Assembly: GCF_002043095.1 (NCBI RefSeq)
Contig: NZ_MVOC01000002.1
Span: forward strand, 1 to 64,000
Reading direction: 5' to 3'
Source of the DNA: Mycobacterium sp. AT1
Lineage (GTDB): Bacteria; Actinomycetota; Actinomycetes; Mycobacteriales; Mycobacteriaceae
Length of the DNA: 64,000 bases
Both the position numbers and the translations under genes were made by a program. Below are positions 40,613 to 49,015 of this stretch, one piece after another (position 1 is the first letter of the stretch; each line of letters begins with the position of its first letter). The notes under the pieces are model-generated. The model was given only the letters and a program-made list of their open reading frames with translations. It searched no databases and had not been told where the DNA came from.

Positions 40613-42034
40613 CTACAGCACGCGGTCGGCGAGTACCTCCAGGATCCGGCCGAGACGCCCCACCAGTTCGTCGATGTCCCTGCGGCTGAACACCAATGGC
40701 GGTGAGAACTGCACCAGCGGTGTGCCTTCGTGGTCTACCGCAGTGCGACAAAGGATTCCGGCGTCGAACAGCGCGGGCGCCAGGATGGTGTGGACGAAGT
40801 CATTCGCCGTCGTCGCCGCCGACCACGTGCACCGTTCCTTGTCGGTGACCAACTCCAACGAGTAGTGATAGCCGGCGCCACGGACGTCGCCAACGAGACG
40901 CTGGTCGAGCAACGTGTCCAGTTGGGCGCGGAAGTACGCCTCGTTGCGCTTGACGTTGCCGAGGACGTCTTCGCGCTCCATCACTGCGATGTTGGCCAGC
41001 CCCGCGGCACACGCCGCGGGATGTCCGCCAAAGGTCAAGCCGTGCAGATACATACCGTCGGGCCCATTGTTGACGGTGTCGAGGATCTCGCTCTTGGTGA
41101 TCATGCCTCCCAGGGGTGCGTGTGCCGACGAGACGCCCTTGGCGAAGGTGATGATGTCGGGTCGTACGTTGAATCGCGTCGAACCGAACCACTCGCCGAG
41201 CCGGCCGAATCCGCAGATGACCTCGTCGGCCACCAGCACGATGCCGTGCCGGTCGCAGATCTCGCGCACCCCGTCGTGGAACCCCGCTGGTGGGACCAAC
41301 GACCCACCGGCATTCTGCATCGGTTCGAGAAAGATGCCGGCGACGGTGTCAGGTCCTTCCTGCACGATCAGGGTCTCGATCTCGCGCAGGAGCGACTCGG
41401 TGAACTGCTTTTCGGTCTCGCCCGCGGGACGCTTGTAACGCTTGCAGTTGGTGATGTGCCGAGACCCGTACATCAGGGGCTCGAATTGCTTGCGCAGGTT
41501 GGTCATACCGTTCAGCGACAGGGCTCCGAACGAGGTTCCGTGATAGGCCGCGCGCCGCGAGATGAACTTGATCCGCGAGTGTTCGCCGCGCGCCTGGTGA
41601 TACTGCCTGATCAGCTTGATGGCCGCCTCGTTGGACTCCCCTCCGCCGGAGGTGAAGTACACGCGGTCCAGACCGGGTGGCGCCAGTTCGGCGATCTTGG
41701 CGGCCAGCTTCACCGCCGGGGGATGTGCCACTCCCCAGTTGGTGTAGTAGGGCAGCTCGGCCATCTGATCGCGTACAGCGTCCCCGATCTCGCCGCCGAA
41801 GCTGTATCCGACGTTGACGCAGAACAATCCGGCGAGGGCGTCGATGTACTCGCGGCCCTCCGAATCCCAGAGCCGGCTGCCATCGCCGCGCACCATGACC
41901 GGCGGTGGAGCGTCGGTGTAGGCCGATCCCGGGGTGAAGCTCATGACGAGGTGGCGCTGGGCCAGCCGCCCGAGGTCGCTCGTTGATTCGTCGGTCGGAG
42001 CGGATGTTTCCGAACTCTCGATGGTGTCGGTCAT
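40613..42034 (-). CDS. Class III (omega-amino acid/polyamine) aminotransferase
   Basis: 473 residues. PLP motifs are VYFTSGGGESNEAAIKLIRQYH, RRAAYHGTSFGALSLNG, VLVADEVICGFGRLG and FAKGVSSAHAPLGG, where the Lys forms the Schiff base. It belongs to the class III aminotransferases, whose characterised relatives include putrescine/diamine:pyruvate and beta-alanine transaminases. It follows the deacetylase gene by 16 bp on the same strand, so a deacetylated amine could be its substrate and the aldehyde product could go to the PuuC-like dehydrogenase. A strong hairpin terminator lies immediately downstream. Confidence 0.9.
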   Translation of the reverse strand: MTDTIESSETSAPTDESTSDLGRLAQRHLVMSFTPGSAYTDAPPPVMVRGDGSRLWDSEGREYIDALAGLFCVNVGYSFGGEIGDAVRDQMAELPYYTNWGVAHPPAVKLAAKIAELAPPGLDRVYFTSGGGESNEAAIKLIRQYHQARGEHSRIKFISRRAAYHGTSFGALSLNGMTNLRKQFEPLMYGSRHITNCKRYKRPAGETEKQFTESLLREIETLIVQEGPDTVAGIFLEPMQNAGGSLVPPAGFHDGVREICDRHGIVLVADEVICGFGRLGEWFGSTRFNVRPDIITFAKGVSSAHAPLGGMITKSEILDTVNNGPDGMYLHGLTFGGHPAACAAGLANIAVMEREDVLGNVKRNEAYFRAQLDTLLDQRLVGDVRGAGYHYSLELVTDKERCTWSAATTANDFVHTILAPALFDAGILCRTAVDHEGTPLVQFSPPLVFSRRDIDELVGRLGRILEVLADRVL

Positions 42035-42050
42035 GGGTGACGCTGTCCTC

Positions 42051-43190
42051 TCAGTTGGCGGGGGTGCGGTTCTTGCGGAGTTCGCGTGCGATGTCGTCGA
42101 CGATCGCGGTTTGGTATTCGACGACGCGTGCCGTCGGCTGTTGCGCGACGAAGGTCTCCTCGAAGGGGTCGACGACGTCGGTGCGGATGCCCGAGAGCGT
42201 TTCGACGATTGCCAAACCGCAGAAGGGAACGGCGGATTCGGCGTAGCCGCCCTCGTGCACGACGACCAGCCGACCGCCGCACACTTCGTCGGCGACGTCT
42301 TTGACCATGCGGGTCATCTCACGAAAGGAGCCGGCGTGCAGCAGTTGTCGCGCGAGGGGGTCGACCGCGTTGGCGTCGAGGCCGCTGGCCACCACGATGA
42401 GATCGGGCCGGAAGTCCTCCAGAGCCGGAACCACGATCGTCCGCATGGCGTGCAGATAGGTGTCGTGACCGGAGCCCGGCGGCAGGGGCACGTTGAGGTT
42501 GAATCCCCTTCCGGGCCCGTCGCCGAGCTCGTCGACTGCTCCGGTGTCGACCGGAAAGCAGTTCTCCTGGTGCAGCGATATCGCGAGCACGTCGTCGCGC
42601 TGGTAGTAGATGTGTTGAGTTCCGTTGCCGTGGTGGACGTCCCAGTCGAGGATCGCCACCTTACCGAGACCGTGGCTCGCCTTCGCCGCTTCGATTGCGA
42701 TGGGAATGTTGGCGAGTAGGCAGAATCCCATCCCGCTGTCGGGCAGGCAGTGGTGCCCGGGCGGGCGCGACAGCGAGTATGCGTTGCGCCGCACGCCCTC
42801 GAGCACGTCGACGACGGCCCTCTTGGCCAGTCCCGCCGACAGGGACGCGATGTCGAAGCCGCCACGAGAGAACAGCGCCTCGGGTCCGATCTCGCCGCCG
42901 CGACCCGCGCTGAGGGTTTGAAAGCGCTCGACGTAGTCGGCAGTGTGCACGCGCAGCAGGTCGTCGACGGTCGCAGGTTCGGCGCTGCTGACCGCGAGCT
43001 GGCTGGTCAGGCCGGACACGTCGAGGAGGGCCTTCAGTCGGCGCTTGGTCTCCGGCGACTCGGGATGCCCGCCGCCGGCAAGGGGTTGCAGCCAACCGCC
43101 GACGGGGAGGAAGAGAACGGCTTCACCCGTGCTGTGCCATAGACAGAGTTCGTCGTGATAGAAGCCCGTCCTGCCGCCGTCACATTCCAT
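42051..43190 (-). CDS. Histone-deacetylase-like / acetylpolyamine amidohydrolase-like protein
   Basis: 379 residues from the ATG at 43188-43190 (MECDGGRTGFYHDE); a TTG 42 bp upstream is less likely. The zinc deacetylase core is complete: paired His146/His147 in RPPGHHC, Zn ligands Asp184 and His186 in DWDVHHGNGTQ and Asp272 in SGLDANAVDP, and Tyr316 in HEGGYAES. Bacterial members remove acetyl groups from polyamines or related amides rather than histones. As first gene of a two-gene operon with an aminotransferase, it probably frees an amine for transamination. A 28-bp palindrome sits 20 bp upstream. Confidence 0.87.
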   Translation of the reverse strand: MECDGGRTGFYHDELCLWHSTGEAVLFLPVGGWLQPLAGGGHPESPETKRRLKALLDVSGLTSQLAVSSAEPATVDDLLRVHTADYVERFQTLSAGRGGEIGPEALFSRGGFDIASLSAGLAKRAVVDVLEGVRRNAYSLSRPPGHHCLPDSGMGFCLLANIPIAIEAAKASHGLGKVAILDWDVHHGNGTQHIYYQRDDVLAISLHQENCFPVDTGAVDELGDGPGRGFNLNVPLPPGSGHDTYLHAMRTIVVPALEDFRPDLIVVASGLDANAVDPLARQLLHAGSFREMTRMVKDVADEVCGGRLVVVHEGGYAESAVPFCGLAIVETLSGIRTDVVDPFEETFVAQQPTARVVEYQTAIVDDIARELRKNRTPAN

Positions 43191-43210
43191 GGATTCCGTA
43201 GCCTCTCTCA

Positions 43211-43238
43211 CATTCTCTGCGCTTGAACGCAAAGAATG
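43211..43238. promoter_or_regulatory. 28-bp palindrome upstream of the deacetylase operon, candidate TetR operator
   Basis: Arms CATTCTcTGCG and CGCAaAGAATG are inverted copies around CTTGAA, with only the lower-case pair unmatched. It starts 20 bp before the deacetylase ATG. The TetR gene upstream is on the same strand and ends at 43357, so its product is the obvious candidate to bind. Confidence 0.6.
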
Positions 43239-43356
43239 CCCCTACATCGCGGCGCCGTCAAGGGGTGGCGGGAGCCGAGGGGTCGGCGACGCGGCGCGGC
43301 GACGCGACCAGCTCGTGGACTGACGCGCTGAACCAGCACGCGGAAAGCGGCGGCAG

Positions 43357-43956
43357 CTAGATGTCGGCGCGGGTAACCGAACGCGCGTAGGACCGCATCA
43401 GGCCGGCGGCCACCGACGGGTCCAGCGACGAGTTGCCGCCGTTCAGATGCATTCCGTACGCGTCTTCGAGTGCAACGAAGTTCTGCGCGATGGACAGCAC
43501 CGGTTCGGTCAGCTCGAACGCCCCCGACGCGCTGCCCGCCTCGAGTACGGCGACGTAGAGCGACACTTCGCGGTCGAACAGCAGGGTCAGAAGCGTCCCG
43601 TGCGAAGGGTCACGACCTGCGTTGACGGCCAACTCGTACAGTGCCCGGTTCAGCATGTCGTCGTCACCGGCGGGCAGTCCCGATTCGATGAGGTTGACCA
43701 ACCGGTCACGCGGATCGTCGAGCTTGCTGATGGCATCCAGCCGCTGCCAGTAGTACCGGTCCACGGCGTTGCGGTAGACCTCGTCGACGAGGTCCTCGAT
43801 CTCCGGGTAGTAGTACGCCACCAGTCTCGGCGAGATCTCCGCGGCGGTGGCGATGTCCTTGACCCGCATGCCGCCGACCCCACGGTTGGCGATGACGTCG
43901 ATCGCGGCCGAGACGAGTTGGTTGCGACGCGCATCCTGATTTCGCACCCGCGCCAT
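43357..43956 (-). CDS. TetR-family transcriptional regulator
   Basis: 199 residues. The N-terminal HTH is QLVSAAIDVIANRGVGGMRVKDIATAAEISPRLVAYYYPEIEDL, a BetI-like arrangement, followed by a helical ligand domain (BetI/TetR_C-like). It lies 166 bp upstream of the deacetylase gene in the same orientation, with a 28-bp palindrome in between. It probably controls the deacetylase/aminotransferase operon in response to an amine or acyl-amine. Confidence 0.86.
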   Translation of the reverse strand: MARVRNQDARRNQLVSAAIDVIANRGVGGMRVKDIATAAEISPRLVAYYYPEIEDLVDEVYRNAVDRYYWQRLDAISKLDDPRDRLVNLIESGLPAGDDDMLNRALYELAVNAGRDPSHGTLLTLLFDREVSLYVAVLEAGSASGAFELTEPVLSIAQNFVALEDAYGMHLNGGNSSLDPSVAAGLMRSYARSVTRADI

Positions 43957-44133
43957 GGCGACCCGCCTCTCCGATCGATCTCCGAGCGTACGGTACCGCC
44001 TGCGTCGGGCGGGGCCGCCGCGACTTATTAGTTACGATTCAGCGCAAGCAATCGCTCGCGATCAAATCGTCCGGTCAGCGCTGCGCGGGCCGCCTCGCCT
44101 CGATCCGGTAGACGCGCCGGGCGGTGGCCGTGC

Positions 44134-44934
44134 CTATCCCCTGGTTGCCGTGTGCACCACGAGGAAGACGGGTTCGACGAACCGTCCGCTGGGTTCGATC
44201 GCGAGCAAGGCCGCGGCGACGTCCTGCTCGAAGGCCGCTCGCCTCTCGCCGAGCAGTCGGCGAAGCGGCAGCGAGGTGGAGTAGAGATACCCGATGATCC
44301 GGTCGACCGTCCACTCGCGCGTGAACTCGTGAATCACCCGGTGCACGTTGGGAAATGGGGAGCGGGACATTATCGACTCGTGCGACTCGCCCGAGGACGC
44401 TGGGCTCGGGCTGGGTAACGCGTCGGGCGGCAAGAAGCGGGACTGGAGGTCCTCGACGGCCCGCTGCCACGCCGTCGTCGGTCGGACGAGGCAGCTGTCG
44501 TTGGCCATCACGACTCCACCGTCTGCGTCGACCATGCCGTCGAGGGCCGTCAGGACTCGTTCACGGTTCATCCAGTGAAATGACCGCCCCATGGTGACCA
44601 GGTTGAAACGTCCAAACTCACCGGGGAGGTCCTCTGAGCTTCCCTGCGCCCAAGCCACATTGGTGACGTTCGACTCGCGAGCGCGGTTGGCGGCTTCGAC
44701 GAGCATCTCGGGCTCGGGGTCCACACCAAGCGCTTCGGTGACGTTTCGTGCGAGCGGGACGGTCAGCTGACCGGTGCCGCAGCCGAGGTCCAGTAGTCGC
44801 CCGGTGCCGTCGAGTCGGAACCGCGCGACGACGTCGGCGAAGAACACGTCCGGGTAGCCGGGGCGGTATCGCGCGTAATGCCAAGCGGTTCCGGCGAACA
44901 GACCATCACCGGAGCTGCCAGGTGGTTCCGCCAT
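44134..44934 (-). CDS. Class I SAM-dependent methyltransferase
   Basis: 266 residues from the ATG at 44932-44934. The SAM motif I LLDLGCGTGQLTVPLA is at about 47-62, with acidic GVDPEPEML after it and ARESNVTNVAWAQGSSEDLP as motif II. The start FAGTAWHYARYRPGYP is typical of a large mycobacterial methyltransferase family. The methyl acceptor is unknown. It is divergent from the P450 fusion gene across a 156-bp region that contains the TGTCGTATG direct repeats, so it may share that control. Confidence 0.85.
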   Translation of the reverse strand: MAEPPGSSGDGLFAGTAWHYARYRPGYPDVFFADVVARFRLDGTGRLLDLGCGTGQLTVPLARNVTEALGVDPEPEMLVEAANRARESNVTNVAWAQGSSEDLPGEFGRFNLVTMGRSFHWMNRERVLTALDGMVDADGGVVMANDSCLVRPTTAWQRAVEDLQSRFLPPDALPSPSPASSGESHESIMSRSPFPNVHRVIHEFTREWTVDRIIGYLYSTSLPLRRLLGERRAAFEQDVAAALLAIEPSGRFVEPVFLVVHTATRG

Positions 44935-45025
44935 AGCCGTCTCCTGCGCTCGCCGGTCGAGTCGCCCTCCATGGTGCCCGCTCGGACCGCCGCGCGGGCC
45001 GTCGCCGAACTTAGTCAGTCGACAT

Positions 45026-45047
45026 TGTCGTATGACCATGTCGTATG
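45026..45047. promoter_or_regulatory. Direct repeats in the P450 promoter, candidate TetR operator
   Basis: TGTCGTATG occurs at 45026-45034 and again at 45039-45047, a 13-bp period. The first copy extends to GTCGTATGAC, itself a near palindrome (GTC...GAC). The sites are 44 bp before the P450 start and 92 bp from the methyltransferase start. Confidence 0.5.
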
Positions 45048-45090
45048 TACGGTGGGTTCCACCACCCCGACCCACCCGAGGACGTCCGCC

Positions 45091-48000
45091 ATGACCACTG
45101 CCAATGCCCCGTCGATGCAGGCGATCCCCGAGCGCGCCGCCCTGCCCTTCGTCGGCCACGCGCTCGGCATCCCCGCCGGCGCCGACGGACTGCTGCATCT
45201 GATGGCCGAGGCGAAGGAGCTCGGGCCGCTGTTCAAGCTGCGCATCTTCGGCACCGAGGTCACCATCGTCTCCGGCCTGGACCTGGTCACCGAACTGTCC
45301 GACGAGCGCCGATTCCGGAAGAACGTGCACGCCGACTTGGTCTATCTACGCCGGATCGGCGCCGACGGACTGTTCACAGCCTTCAACGACGAACCCAACT
45401 GGGCCAAGGCTCACGACATCCTGATGCCGGCGTTCTCCCTGTCCGCCATGCGCGGCTACCACACCACGATGCTGCGGGTCGCAAGGAGCCTGCTGGCCAA
45501 GTGGGATCGCGCCGGCGACCAGCCGGTGGACGTGGTCGCCGACATGACGCGGCTGACGTTCGACACCATCGGCCTCTGCGGGTTCCGGCACGACTTCGAC
45601 TCGTTCGGCCGCGAGGAGCCGCACCCGTTCGTGGGAGCCATGGGGCGTGCGCTGGCATTCGCTCAGGCCACGGGCGAGTCGATCCCGGGCACGGAGGTGC
45701 TCAGGTGGCGGCGGGCTCGCCAGTTCGACGAGGACGTCCGTTCGATGAACGCCCTAGTGGACGACGTGGTCATGCGGCGCAGGGCCTTGGGCGACACCGG
45801 AATGGACGACCTGTTGGGCCGGATGCTCCACACCCCGGATGCCCGAACCGGCGAACCGCTCGACGACGTCAACATCCGGCACCAGGTCATCACCTTCCTC
45901 ATCGCCGGGCACGAAACCACCAGCGGCGCAATGTCGTTCGCGCTGTACTACCTGACGAAGCATCCAGCCGCGCTGGCCCGTGCACGTGCCGAGGTGGACT
46001 CGATGTGGGGTAGCGTGGACGACCCTGGACCGCGGTACGAGGACGTCGGCAAGCTGACCTACATCCGGCAGGTGCTCAACGAGAGCCTGCGCCTGTGGCC
46101 GACGGCTCCGTCCTACGCGGTGGAGCCTCGGGAGGACACCGTCATCGGCGGCAAGTACGCGGTCGGCAAGGGCGAGACCCTGATGGTGCTCACGCCGGCG
46201 CTCCACCGCGACCCCGCCTGGGGCGACAACGTCGAGTCCTTCGACCCCGACCGCTTCACCACCCGCCGCGAGGAGTCGCGGCCTGCCCACCTGTTCAAGC
46301 CCTTCGGCACCGGCGAACGGGCCTGCATCGGACGCCAATTCGCCCTGCACGAGGCAACTCTGGTGCTCGGCCTGCTGGTACACCGCTACCGGCTCAACGA
46401 TCACGCGAACTACCAACTGAAGCTCAAGCAGACCCTCACCATCAAGCCTGACGGATTCACGGTGGGCATCGCACGTCGTACCGACGACGAGCGTGCGGCA
46501 CCGATCGCCGTGGTCGACCCCATGCGGCGGCACCGCGACGTCGCCCGCCGTCCCGCCTCCGGCACGGCACTGACCGTCTTGCACGGCTCCAACCTGGGCA
46601 CCTGCGTAGGCATTGCCCGCGACCTCGCCGACGGCGGCAGCGACCTCGGCTTCACCACCGCCGTCGCGTCCCTAGACGAAGCCGTAGGCGCGCTATCCGC
46701 CGACGGCGGCGTCGTCGTGATCGTCGCCGCGTCCTACAACGGGCGCCCCACCGACGACGCGGCCGCGTTCGTCGACTGGCTCGAGCGCCTGGTGCCCGGC
46801 TCGCTGCAGGGCGTGCGGTACGCCGTGCTCGGCATCGGGGACCGCAACTGGGCCGGCACGTATCAGCGCATTCCCACGCTGATCGACGAGCGCCTGGCCG
46901 CGGCCGGCGCCGCCCCCGTGGTGGCTCGCGGCGCGGCAGACGCCTCCGCCGACCTGACGGGCGTCGTAGACCGATGGACTGCGGGGCTGTGGGACGCGCT
47001 CATCGAACCGAACGCCGGTGGCCCCGCCAACTCGGAAACGATTGCAGCCGAACACCAATCGCTCTACGAAGTGTTGGACGCCGCCGACTCGGCAACCGGG
47101 CAACTGGCGGCCCGTCACGGCGTGCGACCGATGCAGGTGTTGGAGGCGCGCGAGCTGGTCGACGTCACCCATCCTCTCGGCAGGTCGAAGCGGTTCCTAA
47201 AGCTACGGCTGCCCGACGGCGTCGGTTACCGCACCGGCGACCACCTCGCCGTGCTCCCCCGCAATCCCGACTCCCTCGTCGCACGCGTCGCCGACCGGTT
47301 CGACCTCGACCTGGACCGCACCGTCACGATCCGGGTACGACGCCAGAGCCGCAACGCGTTGCCCGTTGACCGTCCGTTGACCCTGCGCCACTTGCTGACC
47401 GAGTTCGTCGAATTACAGGATCCCGCAACTCGACAGCAGGTGGCGACGCTGGCGGCCCACATCCCATGCCCACCCGAAGGACGCCCGCTTTCTGACCTAG
47501 CGTCCGCACCGCAAGCGGACTTCGACGAGCAGGTGACCCAGCCCCGGCGAAGTGTCCTCGACCTGATGGAGCGCCACCCCGCGTGCGCGTTGCCCTTCGA
47601 GGAGTTCCTCGAGGTGCTGCCAGTACTGCGACCGCGGCACTACTCCATCTCCTCGTCGTCGGAGACCACGCCCGGCGAGGTGGACGTCATGGTGTCGCTG
47701 CTGACCGCCCCGCATCGCCGCGGCGACGGCATGTACACCGGCATCGCGTCGCACCACCTGCAGACGGCCGAGGCCGGTGACGTCGTCCAGGCCAGGGTGC
47801 TGCCGTGCTGCGACGCGTTCCGGCTGCCGTCTGATGCCTCGATTCCCGTCATCGCGGTCAGCGCAGGCACCGGACTGGCGCCATTTCGTGGTGCCATCCT
47901 CGATCGGCTCCACCATCAGGTAGTCGGAACACTATTGTGCTACTTCGGATGTGACGCACCAGAGGTCGACTTCCTGCACCGGGCGGAGCTCGAGGCGGCG

Positions 48001-48291
48001 CACGCGGCGGGGGTCGTCGACTTGCGACCGGCCTTCATGCACTCCCCCCGGGACGGTGTCCGGTTCGTGCAGGACCGCATCGAACGAGAATCCGACGAGG
48101 TGTGGGCGGTCCTGCAGGGCGGCGGGCGCGTCTACGTCTGCGGCGACGGCCGCCGCATGGCGCCGGCGGTCCGTGCCGCCGTCATCTCGGTGTACCGCAA
48201 GCACACCGACGCGGGAGTCGGGGAGGCCGCCGCGTGGCTGGACTCGCTCGTCAAGTCTCAGCGCTACGTCGAAGACGTCTGGGCCGGGTAG
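45091..48291 (+). CDS. Self-sufficient cytochrome P450:NADPH-P450 reductase fusion (CYP102-like)
   Basis: 1066 residues from the ATG at 45091 (GAGG upstream). P450 part: I-helix AGHETTSG (272-279), ESLR (331-334) and heme-binding FGTGERACIG with Cys412. From about 495 a flavodoxin-like FMN domain follows (VLHGSNLGTCVGIARDL, YAVLGIGDRNWAGTYQRIP), then an FAD domain (RHYSISSSSE) and an NADPH domain ending YVEDVWAG. This is the P450-BM3 architecture at BM3-like length. Relatives hydroxylate fatty acids subterminally. The following TetR gene and the promoter repeats suggest induction by a lipid-like compound. The FMN domain is somewhat compact relative to the family. Confidence 0.93.
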   Translation: MTTANAPSMQAIPERAALPFVGHALGIPAGADGLLHLMAEAKELGPLFKLRIFGTEVTIVSGLDLVTELSDERRFRKNVHADLVYLRRIGADGLFTAFNDEPNWAKAHDILMPAFSLSAMRGYHTTMLRVARSLLAKWDRAGDQPVDVVADMTRLTFDTIGLCGFRHDFDSFGREEPHPFVGAMGRALAFAQATGESIPGTEVLRWRRARQFDEDVRSMNALVDDVVMRRRALGDTGMDDLLGRMLHTPDARTGEPLDDVNIRHQVITFLIAGHETTSGAMSFALYYLTKHPAALARARAEVDSMWGSVDDPGPRYEDVGKLTYIRQVLNESLRLWPTAPSYAVEPREDTVIGGKYAVGKGETLMVLTPALHRDPAWGDNVESFDPDRFTTRREESRPAHLFKPFGTGERACIGRQFALHEATLVLGLLVHRYRLNDHANYQLKLKQTLTIKPDGFTVGIARRTDDERAAPIAVVDPMRRHRDVARRPASGTALTVLHGSNLGTCVGIARDLADGGSDLGFTTAVASLDEAVGALSADGGVVVIVAASYNGRPTDDAAAFVDWLERLVPGSLQGVRYAVLGIGDRNWAGTYQRIPTLIDERLAAAGAAPVVARGAADASADLTGVVDRWTAGLWDALIEPNAGGPANSETIAAEHQSLYEVLDAADSATGQLAARHGVRPMQVLEARELVDVTHPLGRSKRFLKLRLPDGVGYRTGDHLAVLPRNPDSLVARVADRFDLDLDRTVTIRVRRQSRNALPVDRPLTLRHLLTEFVELQDPATRQQVATLAAHIPCPPEGRPLSDLASAPQADFDEQVTQPRRSVLDLMERHPACALPFEEFLEVLPVLRPRHYSISSSSETTPGEVDVMVSLLTAPHRRGDGMYTGIASHHLQTAEAGDVVQARVLPCCDAFRLPSDASIPVIAVSAGTGLAPFRGAILDRLHHQVVGTLLCYFGCDAPEVDFLHRAELEAAHAAGVVDLRPAFMHSPRDGVRFVQDRIERESDEVWAVLQGGGRVYVCGDGRRMAPAVRAAVISVYRKHTDAGVGEAAAWLDSLVKSQRYVEDVWAG

Positions 48292-48316
48292 CCAGCCGGA
48301 TCGTTAGGATCAACTC

Positions 48317-48913
48317 ATGGCACATGTCCCGGTGACCGAGCGTCGCCCCCAATTGATACGGGCGGCAATCGATCTCATGACCAGGGAAGGTGTAGCCGCC
48401 GCCAGCACCCGTGCCATCGCCGCCGAACTAGGGGTTGCCCAGGCCACCGTGCACTACACGTTCGGCAACAAGGAGGAGCTCTACCACGCGGTCATGGAGC
48501 AGCTCACCGAGCAGCTGGTCGCCCAAGTCGAGCAGGCCGCACCACAGGACCCGGACTTCGACCGGGCGCTGGGCACCCTCGCCTCGGCGCTCTGGCAGAC
48601 GGTCCGCGAACAGCCGACCAGTCATCAGCTCCTCAGCGAGCTCACCATGTACGCACTGCGCACCCCTCGCCTCGGCACCGTCGTCCAGGACCACTACACC
48701 GGCGTACTCGCCGTGACATCACGGCTGATCGAGGAGGCTGCGGCACGAGCCGACCGCCAGCTCGCTCAGCCCGCCGACGCCATCGCCCGCTTCTTCCACG
48801 CCGGCTTCGACGGCCTCACCGTCCAGCACCTCGTCCATCCCGACGACGCCGCCGAGGCCTCTTGCCTCCGGGCGTTGGTCGCCGCCACGGCTGCTCTGGC
48901 GGCTGGCGACTGA
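48317..48913 (+). CDS. TetR-family transcriptional regulator, probable P450 repressor
   Basis: 198 residues. The HTH is AAIDLMTREGVAAASTRAIAAELGVAQATVHYTFGNKEELY, and the C-terminal domain is a TetR ligand-binding domain. It begins 25 bp after the P450 stop on the same strand and is probably cotranscribed. By analogy with BM3R1, which represses the P450-BM3 gene, it may bind the TGTCGTATG repeats upstream of the P450; BM3R1 is encoded upstream in Bacillus, so the order is different here. Confidence 0.87.
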   Translation: MAHVPVTERRPQLIRAAIDLMTREGVAAASTRAIAAELGVAQATVHYTFGNKEELYHAVMEQLTEQLVAQVEQAAPQDPDFDRALGTLASALWQTVREQPTSHQLLSELTMYALRTPRLGTVVQDHYTGVLAVTSRLIEEAAARADRQLAQPADAIARFFHAGFDGLTVQHLVHPDDAAEASCLRALVAATAALAAGD

Positions 48914-49015
48914 CCGTCGCGGCGACAACCCGCTAGCAGCGTCAATACGCCGGAACAGTGGCAACACCGAAACCGACTGGCGCAGTTAGTCGTTCGCATC
49001 GGCAGTGGCCAGTTC

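Noticed and set aside
44878..45090. N-terminal extension of the P450 fusion
   Set aside because: The additional 71 residues have no P450 similarity and overlap the methyltransferase promoter and the TetR repeats; the ATG at 45091 has a ribosome binding site and fits the family length.
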